Shown here in pieces: positions 24,124 to 36,028 of a stretch of DNA of 64,000 nt (position 1 is its first letter; each line of letters begins with the position of its first letter). The DNA comes from Thelephora terrestris (lineage: Eukaryota > Basidiomycota > Agaricomycetes > Thelephorales > Thelephoraceae): positions 372,001 through 436,000 of the forward strand of contig WIUZ02000021.1 of assembly GCA_015956445.1 (NCBI GenBank). Reading direction: 5' to 3'. Position numbers and translations under genes: made by a program. Under the pieces are notes generated by a model that worked only from the letters and a program-made list of their open reading frames with translations, made no database searches and was not told where the DNA came from.

Positions 24124-27100
24124 ATGGCAGGAACTGATGGTCGTCGATCCGCACAGGGCGGTCGAGTCAAACCCAGTTTCGAGTACAAGATAATCCCCGA
24201 AAACGTAGGTGATCCTGGTCAGTCTGAAAAAGACTTGGGAACCAGGTGGGGGATTGGCGAAAACGCAGGACCGCGCACCGCGCGAAGGAGGGCAACCTCC
24301 CCGGTGTTACCGGGAGGCCTCAGGACCGGGACGGTTCCCGAAGGAACGGAGTCCCGACGCGCGAGCCTGGATCAACCCGTTATGGGTACTGATCGGCCGC
24401 GGGAACCCCGCTTAGATCAAGCCTCTGAGGCCGATGATCAGCAGACGAGCCTGGATCAACCGCCGAGAGGTGACACTGATCGGCCGAGGGGTAGCCTTGA
24501 TCAATCCCCAACGGGGGATATTGATCGGCTAATAGGCCGCAAACGAGGCCGAAACTCAGAAGAAGAAGAGAGCTCGGATAGCTCTCAGGACGAGCAAAAC
24601 CCGGAGGGCGCGGGAGGAAACCCGAGGGACGAGTCCGAGGGACTCGAGTACGCTGAGTCACGGGACGATCGGGAAGATCGCGGAAATCAAAGTACCGATG
24701 ACGAAAGCAGTAAGTCCGACGAGAGTGATACCGTCGGCCCCAACAGCTCGCGATACCGCTGGAAGCGGGTGTTTAGAAAGCCCTCTAAAAACGACGAAAG
24801 ATCGGACGGCTCGAAGGACGTGGAAGATCTATTAAAAGGCCCGTCTTCTAAAGACGGAAGTAGGTACTTCCCAAAAGAATTCCACAATAGTGATGCGGAC
24901 GACGGTCCGGAGCCCGAACCTGATGAACCGAGTTTCGACGACCGCTTAAAGAGCGAGTTAATTAAATTGCTTGAGCGACGCGCTAAAAGAAAGGCTAAGA
25001 AAAAGAATCGCAAGGGCAAGGAACCCGTGAGGCCCAAGGGCTTCGATAATTTCATGTCTTCCGTCAGAGCAGACGCACGCGATTCCCGACACGTCGCGAC
25101 TGAGGCGTTAAGTTCTATTTCAACTAGGCACGACCAAAGGAACGTCCCTTCGGGAGTCCATTTCAATAGAAATGAAAAAGGAACTAGCTACGACTCTGAG
25201 CGAGACGGGAGGCAGAACAGGAAAGGGAAAGGGGAAACTCCCAATGAAGAAAACAACGTCCCGGAGGGCGTAAGACCATCCCGCCGAAGGCGTAGACGGT
25301 CGTCGTCCTCACGCCGGAGCTCATCGTCGTCATCGTCAGACGGCGGGAAGAAGCCCAAACCGTTAGGACCCCCGTCGTCTTCGGGATCCTCGATATCGTC
25401 AGAATCCTCGACATCATCGGGATCCTCTACGTCTTCCGAGTCGTCAGAATCCTCAGATTCGTCAGACGGAAACGGTAATCGATCTAGAAAGGCAAGAAAA
25501 AGGTCAGATTACAAGAGGAAACACTCGCGATCGAGGAAGAAGAGACAGCGGGAGGAAAGGATCCTGAAACGGGTGAAAATAGACACACCTAGCCCATACA
25601 ACGGCAAGGCGGATCTCGATGCGTTCGACAGATGGGCGCACGAGGTCAGGACCTGGAAAAAGCTCAACAGATTGTCTGAGAGGATCGCGATAACGATGTT
25701 GAACAAATACGTCACCGATAAAGCGGGCGTGTTCTATATGAAGTACGTCGCCGGCAGCGAGAAACGATGGTCCTTGACGGCCGTCTTCGAAAGTCTCTTC
25801 GACTACTGCTTCCCCAAGGACTTCAAATCGAACCTAAGGAGGCGCTTGATGACCATGTCGCAAGGGAAGACACGGATCACTGAGTTCATAAGGGATATAG
25901 AGTTAATGGCCGGCAGATTTCCCGACATCAACGAAAGGGGAATCATGGAAATATTCTGGGGCGGGATACACATACCTATTCGCGCTGAAGTAATCAGAAT
26001 GGGTGCCCACCCGGAACGTTCGTCGCTGAGCAAAGTGGTGGAGTATGCGACCAGGGCGGAAGATAGCATTATTGAGGCTAACCTGATGCGGAATTCTGAT
26101 GGGCGCGCGACGGAGGGACGAACCTGGGGAAGGTTCGCAAACCGCGTGAACGGACCCAAGCCCTATCGAGTCCCAAGAGAGGAAAGCAGGATTGATAAGG
26201 CCGACTCGGGAAGGGAACGTGTTCGCGCGAACGCCGTCACGCCACAACCTAGGTCGGGTACCTCGAGACCCGAGGGAGGTAATCATAAGAGAGCTAGAAG
26301 AGGCAAGAAGGTCAGCCGGGAAAAACGGGACCAACTGCGAGCAGAAGGGAAATGCTTCCAGTGTGAACAGCCAGGACACTCACAACGAGATTGCCCGGAG
26401 CTGAACACGATGAAGCCGCCCACCATGAAGGTGAACAACGTGGAGATAGCGCGGTTGGAGCGCCTGGCTAAGTCAAAAGGGAAGGCAGACCTACAAGTTG
26501 GGAATGTGTCGCTAGAGGTCAACAGCGAACCGGAGGTGGAAGACGACGCTACACCTACGATGCGCTTGGTATACCAAAAGTGCGCGACGATCTGGGGGGA
26601 CGACGAGAAGTGGTTGAACCCAGAGACGAGGCACGAAAGCAACTATGGGATATACCAGTATGAGACGAAGGCTGGAGACGTTGTGGAAATCGTAATCCAA
26701 GACCTACCGGGAATCGGGACTCTGGAAATCGATACGTCCCGATTCAATGACCCGGAATTTACCCTTACGGACGTGATAGGACCTAATGCGAACACAGAGT
26801 GGTCATGTGTTCGGGAGGGCGGGTTCCGGGATCACAAAAATTATTCGTCGCTAGAATACTCGGCGCTACAATGGCTGAGAAGACTAGTAAAGGACCAACT
26901 AACCGACGAAAGGAGCAAGGATAGGATGGTCGTACGACCGGCACTCGGGGGATACAGTCTGAACATAAAGGGAACAGACGTATTTTACACGATAACACAC
27001 GCCGAGATCTTAGGAGACTCGCTAAACATCGGACGCATCCTAGACGTCATGCGCTCGGTAAAAGAGGTAGACGCGAGGGGACGCTCACCAATCTTTTGGG

Positions 27101-29943
27101 ATACGACCTTGAATAAAAGGCAACGTACCATGCTAAGGCGAGAAATCATCCCGCTGCGAAACAGGATGCGAGAGCGTGGAGAAATCCCACTACAGGCCAC
27201 GAGGCTAATGGCGGGATCGGTCAGACAACGGAAGATGGTAATGGAGGGCGCGAAACAGCTGGAGAAGACCTCCATGCGGGTCAAAGACCAAACGCGAAAA
27301 GTACCAGAGCCCATCGTGGTTTTAGCCTCGATAAATGGCAACGAAGTTCGAGCGTTAATAGACACCGGATCTATGGCCGACTTCGTCTCCACCACCGTAG
27401 TGGAACAGCTGCAACTGAAAAAAGAGATATATACCAAACCTTTATCGGTTCAGCTAGCCGTCCATGGATCGAGGTCGAAGATTAACTGCGGGACTAGGGT
27501 TAACTTCAGATACCAATCAATTGATTGTGAGCGACGGTTCGACATCGCGAACCTGGATAACTATGATGTCATCCTAGGGACGCCATTCCTATATCAGCAC
27601 AAGGTTGCGATAGGGCTAAACCCCCCCTGTGTTGTTGTCGGATCGAGCAAGCCTACCGACATGAATGGACCAGACGTGATCACAATAAGTTCAGCGGCGG
27701 CGGACATACTTGATGACGGTATCGAAGGGCTAAGGAAGAAGTTGAGAGCAGAGGCCGACGACTTATGTCCCGACACGACGAGGACCGCGTTACCACCGTT
27801 GAGAGCCGTCAATCACACGATTCCGCTAATCGAGCCAAACAAGGTGTACCGGTTCAGGCCATCGAAGTGTCCAGAAGCGTTCCGGGACCAATGGAGAGCC
27901 AAGAAAAACGCCTATTTGGAAACGGGACGTTGGCGAACCGCGACGGGTCACAACGACATCCCGCTGCTGATGATTCCGAAGGTTTCTTCGAACAATGATA
28001 AACCAGGACTCAGAACGGTGTTCGACAAACGAGAACAGAATGCCAACACGTACAAGTTGGCTTCGCCGTTGCCGGACATTGAGGAGATCCTGCGGGAAGT
28101 ATCTAAACATCAGTTTCGAAGCCTGATAGACGGGAAGGATGCGTACGAGCAGATTCGAGTCATCCCGGAGCACGTTCAACGTACCCTTTTCACCACTCCC
28201 GACGGAACAATGGAGAGCCTAGTGATGCAGCAGGGGGATTGTAACGCTGGCGCGACGTACCAAACCCTCATGAATCACATCTTCGCCCCCTATATAGGCG
28301 TCTTTATGTACGTCTATCTAGACGACATAATAATATTTTCAGACTCTGTCGGGGAACATGTCAGTCATATTCGGACCATCTTCGAAGTTTTAAGACGAGA
28401 GAAACTCTACCTGGGACCCAATAAGATGCAATTTTTCGCGGAGGAACTGAAGATACTGGGCCACATCATCGACGCGAAAGGGATCCGAATGGACCCGCAT
28501 AAAGTTGACAAGGTCATGAACTGGAAGACGCCAACCAATAAGGACCTACTGCGAAGTTTTATCGGGGCGGTAGGATTCCTCGCGCCAGACTGCAAAGGGA
28601 TTAGGATACCGATGGGCCAGTTATCGTCGCTGACAGCCGAGCTCAGACCCTGGCGTTGGGACGCGACTGCGCAGAGGTCGTTCGATGAGGTGAAGAAAAT
28701 AGTCGACGCTCATCGGGACAACCGTCGCAAGGCGCTGGACTACTCTGAGGGAGCAGAACCTATCTTCGTTACCACTGATGGATACCTCACGGGAGGCGGA
28801 GGGTTCGTTAGTCAGGGAAGTGACCCGAAAAGGGCAAACGTCGTGGCGTTCTGGTCCGGGAAGTGGAATAGCGCGCAACAAAACTATCCCGTGCACGAAC
28901 AGGAATTGTTGGCCCTCGTAGAAACACTAAAACGTTTCAGAGGAGTGCTACACGGCACAAAGTTCACTGTCAGAACGGACCACAGGGCTCTCATTCATTT
29001 TATGAAGCAGAGGAACCTGTCGGCGAGACAACACAGGTGGTTAGACACCCTAAGCGAGTTCGATTTCGAAATCGAATACATCCCCGGCGAAACAAACGGG
29101 TTCGCAGACGCTCTGTCGAGGATATACAGCGACGAAGCACCAGGTGTGGTGAGAGCTTCGAGCGAACACGTTGAGGACAAGGACGAGTTAAAAACGTACC
29201 AATCCATCAAGGTTTCACCGGTATATGTCGAGGTTTATCTACTATCCCTCATGAACGTGGACCTGAGGAGATCGTCGCGATTGGCCGACAAACCAACTCC
29301 CCGATACAAGGAAACCGAAGATAGACCCCGGAAAAGGGATCGTCCATCTCCCGGGAGACCCTTGTCGACGAGCGATAAGGAAGAAAACAGCGTTGAGGAG
29401 AGGGATCATGCTCTCGAAGACCCGGAACCAACGGAAACCCAATCTCGACCGATGATCCAGAAATCGGGAAACCACCTCTTGGACGTCACCAGCAACCTCG
29501 GGATCGGATTCCCGAGATGTATACAAGGGCGGTACGAGAATGATCCATTCTTCGAGCCGATCATGAGGAACCCGGGGGAATTCACCAACTTCGAACTGGA
29601 GGATGGCCTGATTTACTTCGTATCGGAGGGCGTCAAGGCCGTGGCCATCCCAGACGTAAAAGTCGAAGGACAGAACATCAGGGAACTGCTAATCCAGCAG
29701 GGACACTCTATACTGGCTCACCTGAGCGCCGAGAAAACGGCAACATACCTTCGAGATCAGGTATGGTGGAAAACGATGATTAAGGACATCGAGAATTACT
29801 GCCGAGCGTGCCACACCTGCGCAATCAGCAAACCCTTGAACGGAAAACCCCATGGGAAGCTGAAGACAATGCCAGTCCCGACGCGCCCATGGCAGTACAT
29901 AGGCATCGATTTTGTAGGCCCACTCCCGGAGTCATCTAATCGA
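24124..29943 (+). CDS. Gypsy gag-pol, part before the Copia insertion
   Basis: The order is gag, protease, reverse transcriptase, RNase H and first part of integrase. Gag starts with a region of tandem LDQ-type repeats (about residues 80-135) and a long Ser/Asp/Arg low-complexity part. It ends with a CCHC zinc knuckle (CFQCEQPGHSQRDC, about residue 744). The protease motif DTGS is near 1080, the reverse transcriptase YLDD motif near 1397 and the RNase H motif TTDG near 1549. The integrase HHCC zinc finger (CRACHTC) is near 1890. A fossil-type description is given; the frame runs into the nested element. Confidence 0.9.
24364..24540 (+). repeat. Degenerate tandem repeat in Gypsy gag
   Basis: Repeated units containing CTGGATCAACC and TGATCGGCCG encode variants of LDQP...TDRPRG about three to four times. 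This is low-complexity expansion within gag. Confidence 0.6.
29939..29943. repeat. Target-site duplication of Copia element, left copy (ATCGA)
   Basis: ATCGA lies directly before the Copia 5' LTR and again directly after its 3' LTR at 36024-36028. Confidence 0.92.
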
Positions 29944-30297
29944 TGTTGAACCGAAGGTCTGTGTCCGGCAACGGGTCAACCGGCTCTACCGCTTCGTGCG
30001 AGAGCCGATGCCGGAGAGCGCTGAATAAGCGACCCGAAGGGACGGTGTCACATCAGTGACCCGATCGATCGGTATAACGCGCGCGTGCCTTAAGCCGCCG
30101 CACGGACCATGCATCAGTCACACTGTATAGATGTGACGTTAATAGAGTAGATAGTATATATACCCCTCATGTGTCCATAGATCAATCAATCGCTTCTCTC
30201 TCTCTCTCTCCCACTAGCAACTATAAAGCCTCTCCCCTTCAGGTAAGGATTAGAGTATCCATGTAGTAGTATAATATTATACTCTGCCTGCTCAACA
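29944..30297 (+). repeat. Copia 5' LTR
   Basis: A 354-bp repeat ending CTCAACA. It contains a TATA-like stretch (TATATATA near 30150) and a CT microsatellite (about 30195-30211). It appears identical to the 3' LTR. Confidence 0.94.
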
Positions 30298-30314
30298 GGT
30301 TATGAGCCCGGGCT
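30298..30314 (+). other. Copia primer-binding site, initiator-tRNA-Met anticodon type
   Basis: Directly behind the LTR lies GGTTATGAGCCCGG. Its complement, CCGGGCTCATAACC, matches the anticodon stem-loop of eukaryotic initiator tRNA-Met. Drosophila copia is known to prime from an internal fragment of that tRNA. Confidence 0.7.
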
Positions 30315-30703
30315 ATGCCCTGTGTTCCAAGCTGCGCCTCTGTGGCTGCGCTGTGAACAGGCTCTAATCTTACCTTAGTGCGCCTTAATGGCTGCCACTG
30401 CGCTATCCACTGCGTAGGAAGGGGACTTAGAACAAAAAGTCAAAAACCCCAAGAAGGGATGAAACAGTGACTAGCCAAAGCTGAGCACAACACACATTCG
30501 TAGACCCCACAGGGGAGGGTAGTCGATTAACATCTGCCGACGGTGTGGAATGAGGCAATATGCGATAAAGCTTCTCACTAAAGTAATCCTTGAAAGGAAA
30601 GACTGCTTCTCCCCCTTTCATTTGCTTCTGGCACCAAAAGAAAAGCGTACGATAAACTGATGAAACTTGTTATTGGTTGCAGGACTTCCACCTCCCAAAA
30701 CAA

Positions 30704-33700
30704 ATGTCTTCTCAACTCACCTCCCTCGTCCCCGTCCTCTCCGGCCCGAACTACCAACAGTGGGCTGGGCCAATGCGTTCATACCTAATGTCGCAAGGAC
30801 AATGGAGGACGATCCAGAAAAAGGAACCTACCCTCGAGGTATGGCCAAAAACTGAAGCCACCTATGATGCCGAGAACAACCTATTGACTCAGGCACAGGA
30901 AGGCACTGATAACCAAGACGAAGTAGACGCATGGGCTGAGGCAAATGATAAAGCCCTCGGCAACATCCTCCTGCGCCTTGTCCCGGATATCCAGTACAAG
31001 TACCGAGCTGAAACCAGCGCTGCCGCCCTTCTCAAAGCAATCGAGAAGGAGTATGGAAAGCCAGGGATCATCGGAATCTACCTGGAGTTCAAACATGCGA
31101 TGGAGGTCAAGATCCTCGAGGGACAAGACCCCACGCCCGCCTTAGACAAGTTTGCTTCCCATATCGGCCGACTTGAGAGCAACGGGGAAGACGCCGTCAT
31201 CCCCCCTTTCATCAAAGCAATGATGCTCATGTCAAAGCTTCCTCCGTCATACAATAACATTCCACAGGCAATTTGCCAGACGGAGGATCTAACCAAGCTT
31301 GATGTGGATGGTCTTCGGCGGTCAATCCTCCTCGCATGGGAGCAGACGTCCAACGGCAAAGGTAGACAGCAGGCGCATAGGCTGTCCAATGTACAGCGCA
31401 CTCCTGGAAACCCCAATTTCCAGCAACAGCAGCAGTACAGCGGGGATCAACCCCAGGGCCAAGGTGGACGCGGACGTAACCGACGAGGAACCAGAGGAGG
31501 CCGAGGAAGGTTCCAACAACAGGCACAACAGTCTGAGGAGCCCCCCATACCCTCTCCCATCCCCCCTCAACCTCCAGTTGCGTCTAGCTCCGGTATGTCA
31601 GCCACTGACTACGGCTTCGCCTCTATGGCAGCCTTTCCCACACGCTCCCTCCCGGTCCATCGTGAAGGTGCAGGGACCCCTTCCTTCTACCCCTCTGTTC
31701 AGAAGGCAAGAGATCTCTCAGCACGACTAGGCGTCACGCCCACGATTGAGACCCTCAAACGACTGGAGCGCTCCTGCGAGCAGACGGTCGATCCTCGACC
31801 TCGCAAAAAGGCGCGTACCCCGCCAAGCGAGGATGAAGTGAGCCTGGGATGGTCGGGTGATGAGATGGTTGTTGGATCCCCCGTGTCGGTTGCCGGCCCG
31901 TCTGGCGGAAGGTATGAAACAAGTATTCAAGTGTTGAGTAACGATACTAACGACTCCACAGCAGCTGAAGATAAACGTAATTCTTCAGTAGTAGCTTCCG
32001 AATACACTTGTTTGACCTTGTCCGCCCTGAGTGAAACTGAAGCCGTGTGGATGCTCGACTCTGGTGCATCCCGGCACTTTACCTTCGATATGAATGATTT
32101 TGTTGAATACGAGGCAATCGAGCCCATTCCTCTAAGGACTGCGACTACTTTCACAACGATCATCGGTAAAGGAACAGTGATCCTCTACGTAGACGAAAGG
32201 GCTGTTAGGCTAAACCCTGTCTATTTTGTTCCTGAAATATCCCATAGGCTATTATCTCTTGGCCAGTTCCTCAAAAGCGGACTCTTCTCGAGGGGGAGTG
32301 CTCGCGAAATTTCACTCTACGAAGAAGAAACCAAGTTTCTTACCTTCCACCCTCGAACCGAGGATGATAGTATTTACATCATCAGAACTCTCCTCGGGGC
32401 GCAACTTACTGCTGCCAAAATTGAAACCATATACGATGCTGATTTTGAGATCATGCACCGCCGACTGGCTCACCCCTCTAAAGAAGTGATCCAAAAGGCC
32501 GGGAAACATGTCAAGGATTTTCCTCATGTCGAAATCCCAAGAGAGCACCTCTGTACTGGATGCGCGCAAGGAAAGATGACCAATAAAACCTTTCCCCCTT
32601 CCAGCACCAGAGCAACTGCCCCTTTCGAGCTGATCCACTCGGACCTGAAGACCTTCCCCATTGAATCCTATCGCAAATACAAGTACTCAATCGTCTTCTA
32701 TGACGACTATACCTCACACGCCTGGACCATGAATTTGCGCACTAAGGACGCTGCACTCGTGGCTACCAGGCATTTCCTGGCTATGGTTGAAACCAAGTAC
32801 CAGAAGAGAGTACGCCGATGGATGTCCGATGCCGGGGGAGAATACACGTCCCTAACATTTACAACGATGCTCAAGGAAAAGGGAATCGAGATCCTCCAGT
32901 CTATCCCGCATGCACACCAGCAAAATGGCCGCGCGGAAAGGATCATTCGAACATTGATGGATAAGGCAGAATCCATGAGATTGCAGGCTTGCCTCCCTCA
33001 ATCCTGGTGGGAATTCGCCATTGACCACGCAACTCACGTTTACAATCGAACGCCGAATCGTCGCCTAAACTGGCAGACCCCATTCCAGCTATTGAATGGA
33101 AGTAAGCCATCGATTGATCATCTTCGGGTCCTCGGTTGCGGAGCATACGTCTTCATCCCGGAAGAAGTACGGGTAAATAAACTCGCACCCCGGTCGGAGT
33201 TGATGACCTACCTAGGGACCCACCCGGGAGGAAAAGGATGGATCTTCATGCGCGGACCAAATAACATTATCTTCTCCGCCGCACAAGCCACCTTCGATGA
33301 GTTGCACTTTCCAAAGTGCCCAACTGCCAGTACACGGCGCAACACACGGCTGCAATCTGCTGCGCCACCCTTACCCAGTCATCACTGTCATAAAGACGGT
33401 GACTGCCAGTGTCCCCTTCCAGGAGGACAAGAGGAGGATGACGCAACACCCTCAGCGCGTCCCAAACCTACCCCCAAGCCTTCCTCAAAAGGCAAGGAAC
33501 GTGCTATTGAGCCCGCACCACAGCCACAAACGCCGGTGCAATCTAGAGCGCCCAGTTCGGAGCCGCCGAGATCGCCTACGCCCAGCTCTAGCTCTGATTC
33601 CGGCCCTGAGGATGCACCACCCGCTCCGCCAGCGGTTATGCCTCCATCACCTGTTAAAGCTCGGAGGCCTCAGCGTGAGCGGAAAGTACCGGCCAAGCCC

Positions 33701-35593
33701 GGCAATGTTTACGGTAGTAAACACCCGGTAGAAATAATTAAGTCTACCCGGCGAATGAAGGATTGGAAGAAGGTTGTCGGAGATTTTTCCGTGGCACCTA
33801 GGCGCGGGCGAAGTTCAGGAACAGTTCCCGGACCTAGCACGCAGCCACTTCCTGAGAGAGAATCCTCCGCCGAGGAAGAGACTGGAGTGGTGTCGGAGTC
33901 CGAAGATGAGGTTGAGAAATCCGTTGAACCATCCGGATTTACCACCCCTGAGGAGGACACTGACGCCCTTCTAGCTAGGCTATGCCGGGAAGGGGGAGTA
34001 GAACTCCAAAACCTCTTGATTTCGAAGGCTGTCTCACCAACCGCCGACGGAAAAACTCCAAAAGAATGGAAATACCGAGACATCGCCACACTACCACAGG
34101 CTGAGCTCGAGGAATGGAGGACAGCTTGCAACGAAGAGTTGGAAGCTCTTCGCAAGCGTAACGTATACGACCTGGTGGAGCGCCCCCGAGGCCGCAAGGT
34201 TATTAAAAACCGCTGGGTATTCGACCAGAAACCAGATGGTCGCAAGAAAGCCCGCTTAGTAGCGAAAGGCTTCTCACAGGTTGAGGGAATGGACTACGAT
34301 GCCGTGTTCTCCCCCGTTGTCCGATTCGAGACAGTGCGCCTAATATTTGCAATGGCCGCCCTCGGAGGATGGGTCCTTAAAGGACTTGATGTTCGAAATG
34401 CGTACCTATACGGCGAACTCGACGAGGAGATCTACATGGAACAACCAGAGGGATTCGTAGCTCCTGGAAAAGAGACTCATGTTCTCCGCTTAAAGCGTGC
34501 CCTCTACGGACTGAAACAAGCCGGACTCGCATGGTGGCGAGCCCTGAAACGGTCCATGGAAAAGCTCGGATTCAAATCCTTGAGCTCAGATGCCGGGATC
34601 TTCATTTACCAGGATAAAGATGGAAAATTCGTAATTGCGTTAATCTATGTAGACGATGCCATTTTTACCGGACCCCACACAGCGCTTACGGAGCAGCTCA
34701 AGGGGGAGTTCATGAAGATATGGGAAACTAGGGATCTAGGAGACCTAACCGATTTCCTCCGCATGAGGATCACTCGACATGGCAGCAAGATTTCTATAGA
34801 TCAATGCGCCTACCTCCAGACAGTCCTCGAGCGATGTGGGATGCAAAATGCAAAAGTTGCTCCAACCCCCCTTCCAGCCGGGTATGTACCAACTCCATCA
34901 ACAGAGGTAGCATGCCCGGAAAGACGAAGCAGGTTCCAGACCATAATCGGTTCCTTACTGTACCTAATGCTGGGTACCCGACCTGATATCGCCTTCGCGG
35001 TCACAAAACTTGCGCAATATGCTGCAAACCCATCAAAAGAGCACGTCGAGAAAGCGCTGTATATCTGCCGCTATTTAATCGGGACTTCCAAATATCGATT
35101 AACCTACGACGGAGATTCACGGGAAGGTATCTCAGCCTGTACCGACTCAGACTGGGCCTCAGACCCCACTCAGAGACGATCCCAAAGTGGATACTTTGTC
35201 CGAATGGCAAAAGGACTCATCTCATGGACCTCAAGAGCGCAGAGAACCATTGCGCTGTCGTCCACTGAGGCTGAATACATGGCGCTTTCCGACTGTAGCC
35301 GCCAAGTAGTCTGGATGCATACCCTACTGGGGGAGCTCGGCTATGACCTTAAAGCCATCCCAATCTGCGGAGATAACCAAGGCTCGATCTTTATCGCCTC
35401 AAACCCGGTCACTGAAAAGAGGTCGAAACACATTGACATCCGCTATCATTATATTCGCGAAGTCATCAATGATGGACGCGTGGTAGTGTATTTCATTCCC
35501 GGAGATGACAATCCCGCGGATCTCCTGACGAAGAACCTTGGAGTCGTCAAACTCAGAAAATTTAGAGATGCCTTAGGCCTTGAATTCTTCTGA
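30704..35593 (+). CDS. Copia gag-pol polyprotein
   Basis: The frame of about 1,629 residues has the Copia order. Gag starts MSSQLTSLVPVLSGPNYQQW (UBN2-like) and has a Gln/Arg/Gly-rich part near residues 245-280. The protease motif LDSGAS is near 450. The integrase zinc finger ends with CTGCAQGK near 620, and its catalytic core opens with HSDLKTF near 645. Reverse transcriptase spans NRWVFDQKPDG (about 1170) to YVDDA (about 1315). RNase H carries TDSDWAS (about 1480) and ends in KHIDIRYHYIRE. The start at 30704 is the first ATG that fits family N-termini. Confidence 0.93.
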   Translation: MSSQLTSLVPVLSGPNYQQWAGPMRSYLMSQGQWRTIQKKEPTLEVWPKTEATYDAENNLLTQAQEGTDNQDEVDAWAEANDKALGNILLRLVPDIQYKYRAETSAAALLKAIEKEYGKPGIIGIYLEFKHAMEVKILEGQDPTPALDKFASHIGRLESNGEDAVIPPFIKAMMLMSKLPPSYNNIPQAICQTEDLTKLDVDGLRRSILLAWEQTSNGKGRQQAHRLSNVQRTPGNPNFQQQQQYSGDQPQGQGGRGRNRRGTRGGRGRFQQQAQQSEEPPIPSPIPPQPPVASSSGMSATDYGFASMAAFPTRSLPVHREGAGTPSFYPSVQKARDLSARLGVTPTIETLKRLERSCEQTVDPRPRKKARTPPSEDEVSLGWSGDEMVVGSPVSVAGPSGGRYETSIQVLSNDTNDSTAAEDKRNSSVVASEYTCLTLSALSETEAVWMLDSGASRHFTFDMNDFVEYEAIEPIPLRTATTFTTIIGKGTVILYVDERAVRLNPVYFVPEISHRLLSLGQFLKSGLFSRGSAREISLYEEETKFLTFHPRTEDDSIYIIRTLLGAQLTAAKIETIYDADFEIMHRRLAHPSKEVIQKAGKHVKDFPHVEIPREHLCTGCAQGKMTNKTFPPSSTRATAPFELIHSDLKTFPIESYRKYKYSIVFYDDYTSHAWTMNLRTKDAALVATRHFLAMVETKYQKRVRRWMSDAGGEYTSLTFTTMLKEKGIEILQSIPHAHQQNGRAERIIRTLMDKAESMRLQACLPQSWWEFAIDHATHVYNRTPNRRLNWQTPFQLLNGSKPSIDHLRVLGCGAYVFIPEEVRVNKLAPRSELMTYLGTHPGGKGWIFMRGPNNIIFSAAQATFDELHFPKCPTASTRRNTRLQSAAPPLPSHHCHKDGDCQCPLPGGQEEDDATPSARPKPTPKPSSKGKERAIEPAPQPQTPVQSRAPSSEPPRSPTPSSSSDSGPEDAPPAPPAVMPPSPVKARRPQRERKVPAKPGNVYGSKHPVEIIKSTRRMKDWKKVVGDFSVAPRRGRSSGTVPGPSTQPLPERESSAEEETGVVSESEDEVEKSVEPSGFTTPEEDTDALLARLCREGGVELQNLLISKAVSPTADGKTPKEWKYRDIATLPQAELEEWRTACNEELEALRKRNVYDLVERPRGRKVIKNRWVFDQKPDGRKKARLVAKGFSQVEGMDYDAVFSPVVRFETVRLIFAMAALGGWVLKGLDVRNAYLYGELDEEIYMEQPEGFVAPGKETHVLRLKRALYGLKQAGLAWWRALKRSMEKLGFKSLSSDAGIFIYQDKDGKFVIALIYVDDAIFTGPHTALTEQLKGEFMKIWETRDLGDLTDFLRMRITRHGSKISIDQCAYLQTVLERCGMQNAKVAPTPLPAGYVPTPSTEVACPERRSRFQTIIGSLLYLMLGTRPDIAFAVTKLAQYAANPSKEHVEKALYICRYLIGTSKYRLTYDGDSREGISACTDSDWASDPTQRRSQSGYFVRMAKGLISWTSRAQRTIALSSTEAEYMALSDCSRQVVWMHTLLGELGYDLKAIPICGDNQGSIFIASNPVTEKRSKHIDIRYHYIREVINDGRVVVYFIPGDDNPADLLTKNLGVVKLRKFRDALGLEFF

Positions 35594-35669
35594 GCACATA
35601 CCTCCAACTTACTACAGTCCAGTTCCCACCAATGAAGTTATATAGGGAGCTGTACTTAGTAAGGGGGAG

Positions 35670-36023
35670 TGTTGAACCGAAGGTCTGTGTCCGGCAACGG
35701 GTCAACCGGCTCTACCGCTTCGTGCGAGAGCCGATGCCGGAGAGCGCTGAATAAGCGACCCGAAGGGACGGTGTCACATCAGTGACCCGATCGATCGGTA
35801 TAACGCGCGCGTGCCTTAAGCCGCCGCACGGACCATGCATCAGTCACACTGTATAGATGTGACGTTAATAGAGTAGATAGTATATATACCCCTCATGTGT
35901 CCATAGATCAATCAATCGCTTCTCTCTCTCTCTCTCCCACTAGCAACTATAAAGCCTCTCCCCTTCAGGTAAGGATTAGAGTATCCATGTAGTAGTATAA
36001 TATTATACTCTGCCTGCTCAACA
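35670..36023 (+). repeat. Copia 3' LTR
   Basis: 354 bp, the same length as the 5' copy and apparently identical to it. It is preceded by the purine tract AAGGGGGAG. Confidence 0.94.
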
Positions 36024-36028
36024 ATCGA

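Larger units (their letters stand above)
29944..36023 (+). mobile_element. Ty1/Copia LTR retrotransposon nested in the Gypsy element
   Basis: The 354-bp LTRs (29944-30297 and 35670-36023) start TGTTGA, end TCAACA, look identical, and are flanked by ATCGA duplications. A primer-binding site, a polypurine tract (AAGGGGGAG just before the 3' LTR) and one long gag-pol frame in Copia order are present. It looks whole. Since it sits inside the Gypsy element it must be the younger of the two. Orientation is the same as the host element. Confidence 0.95.
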
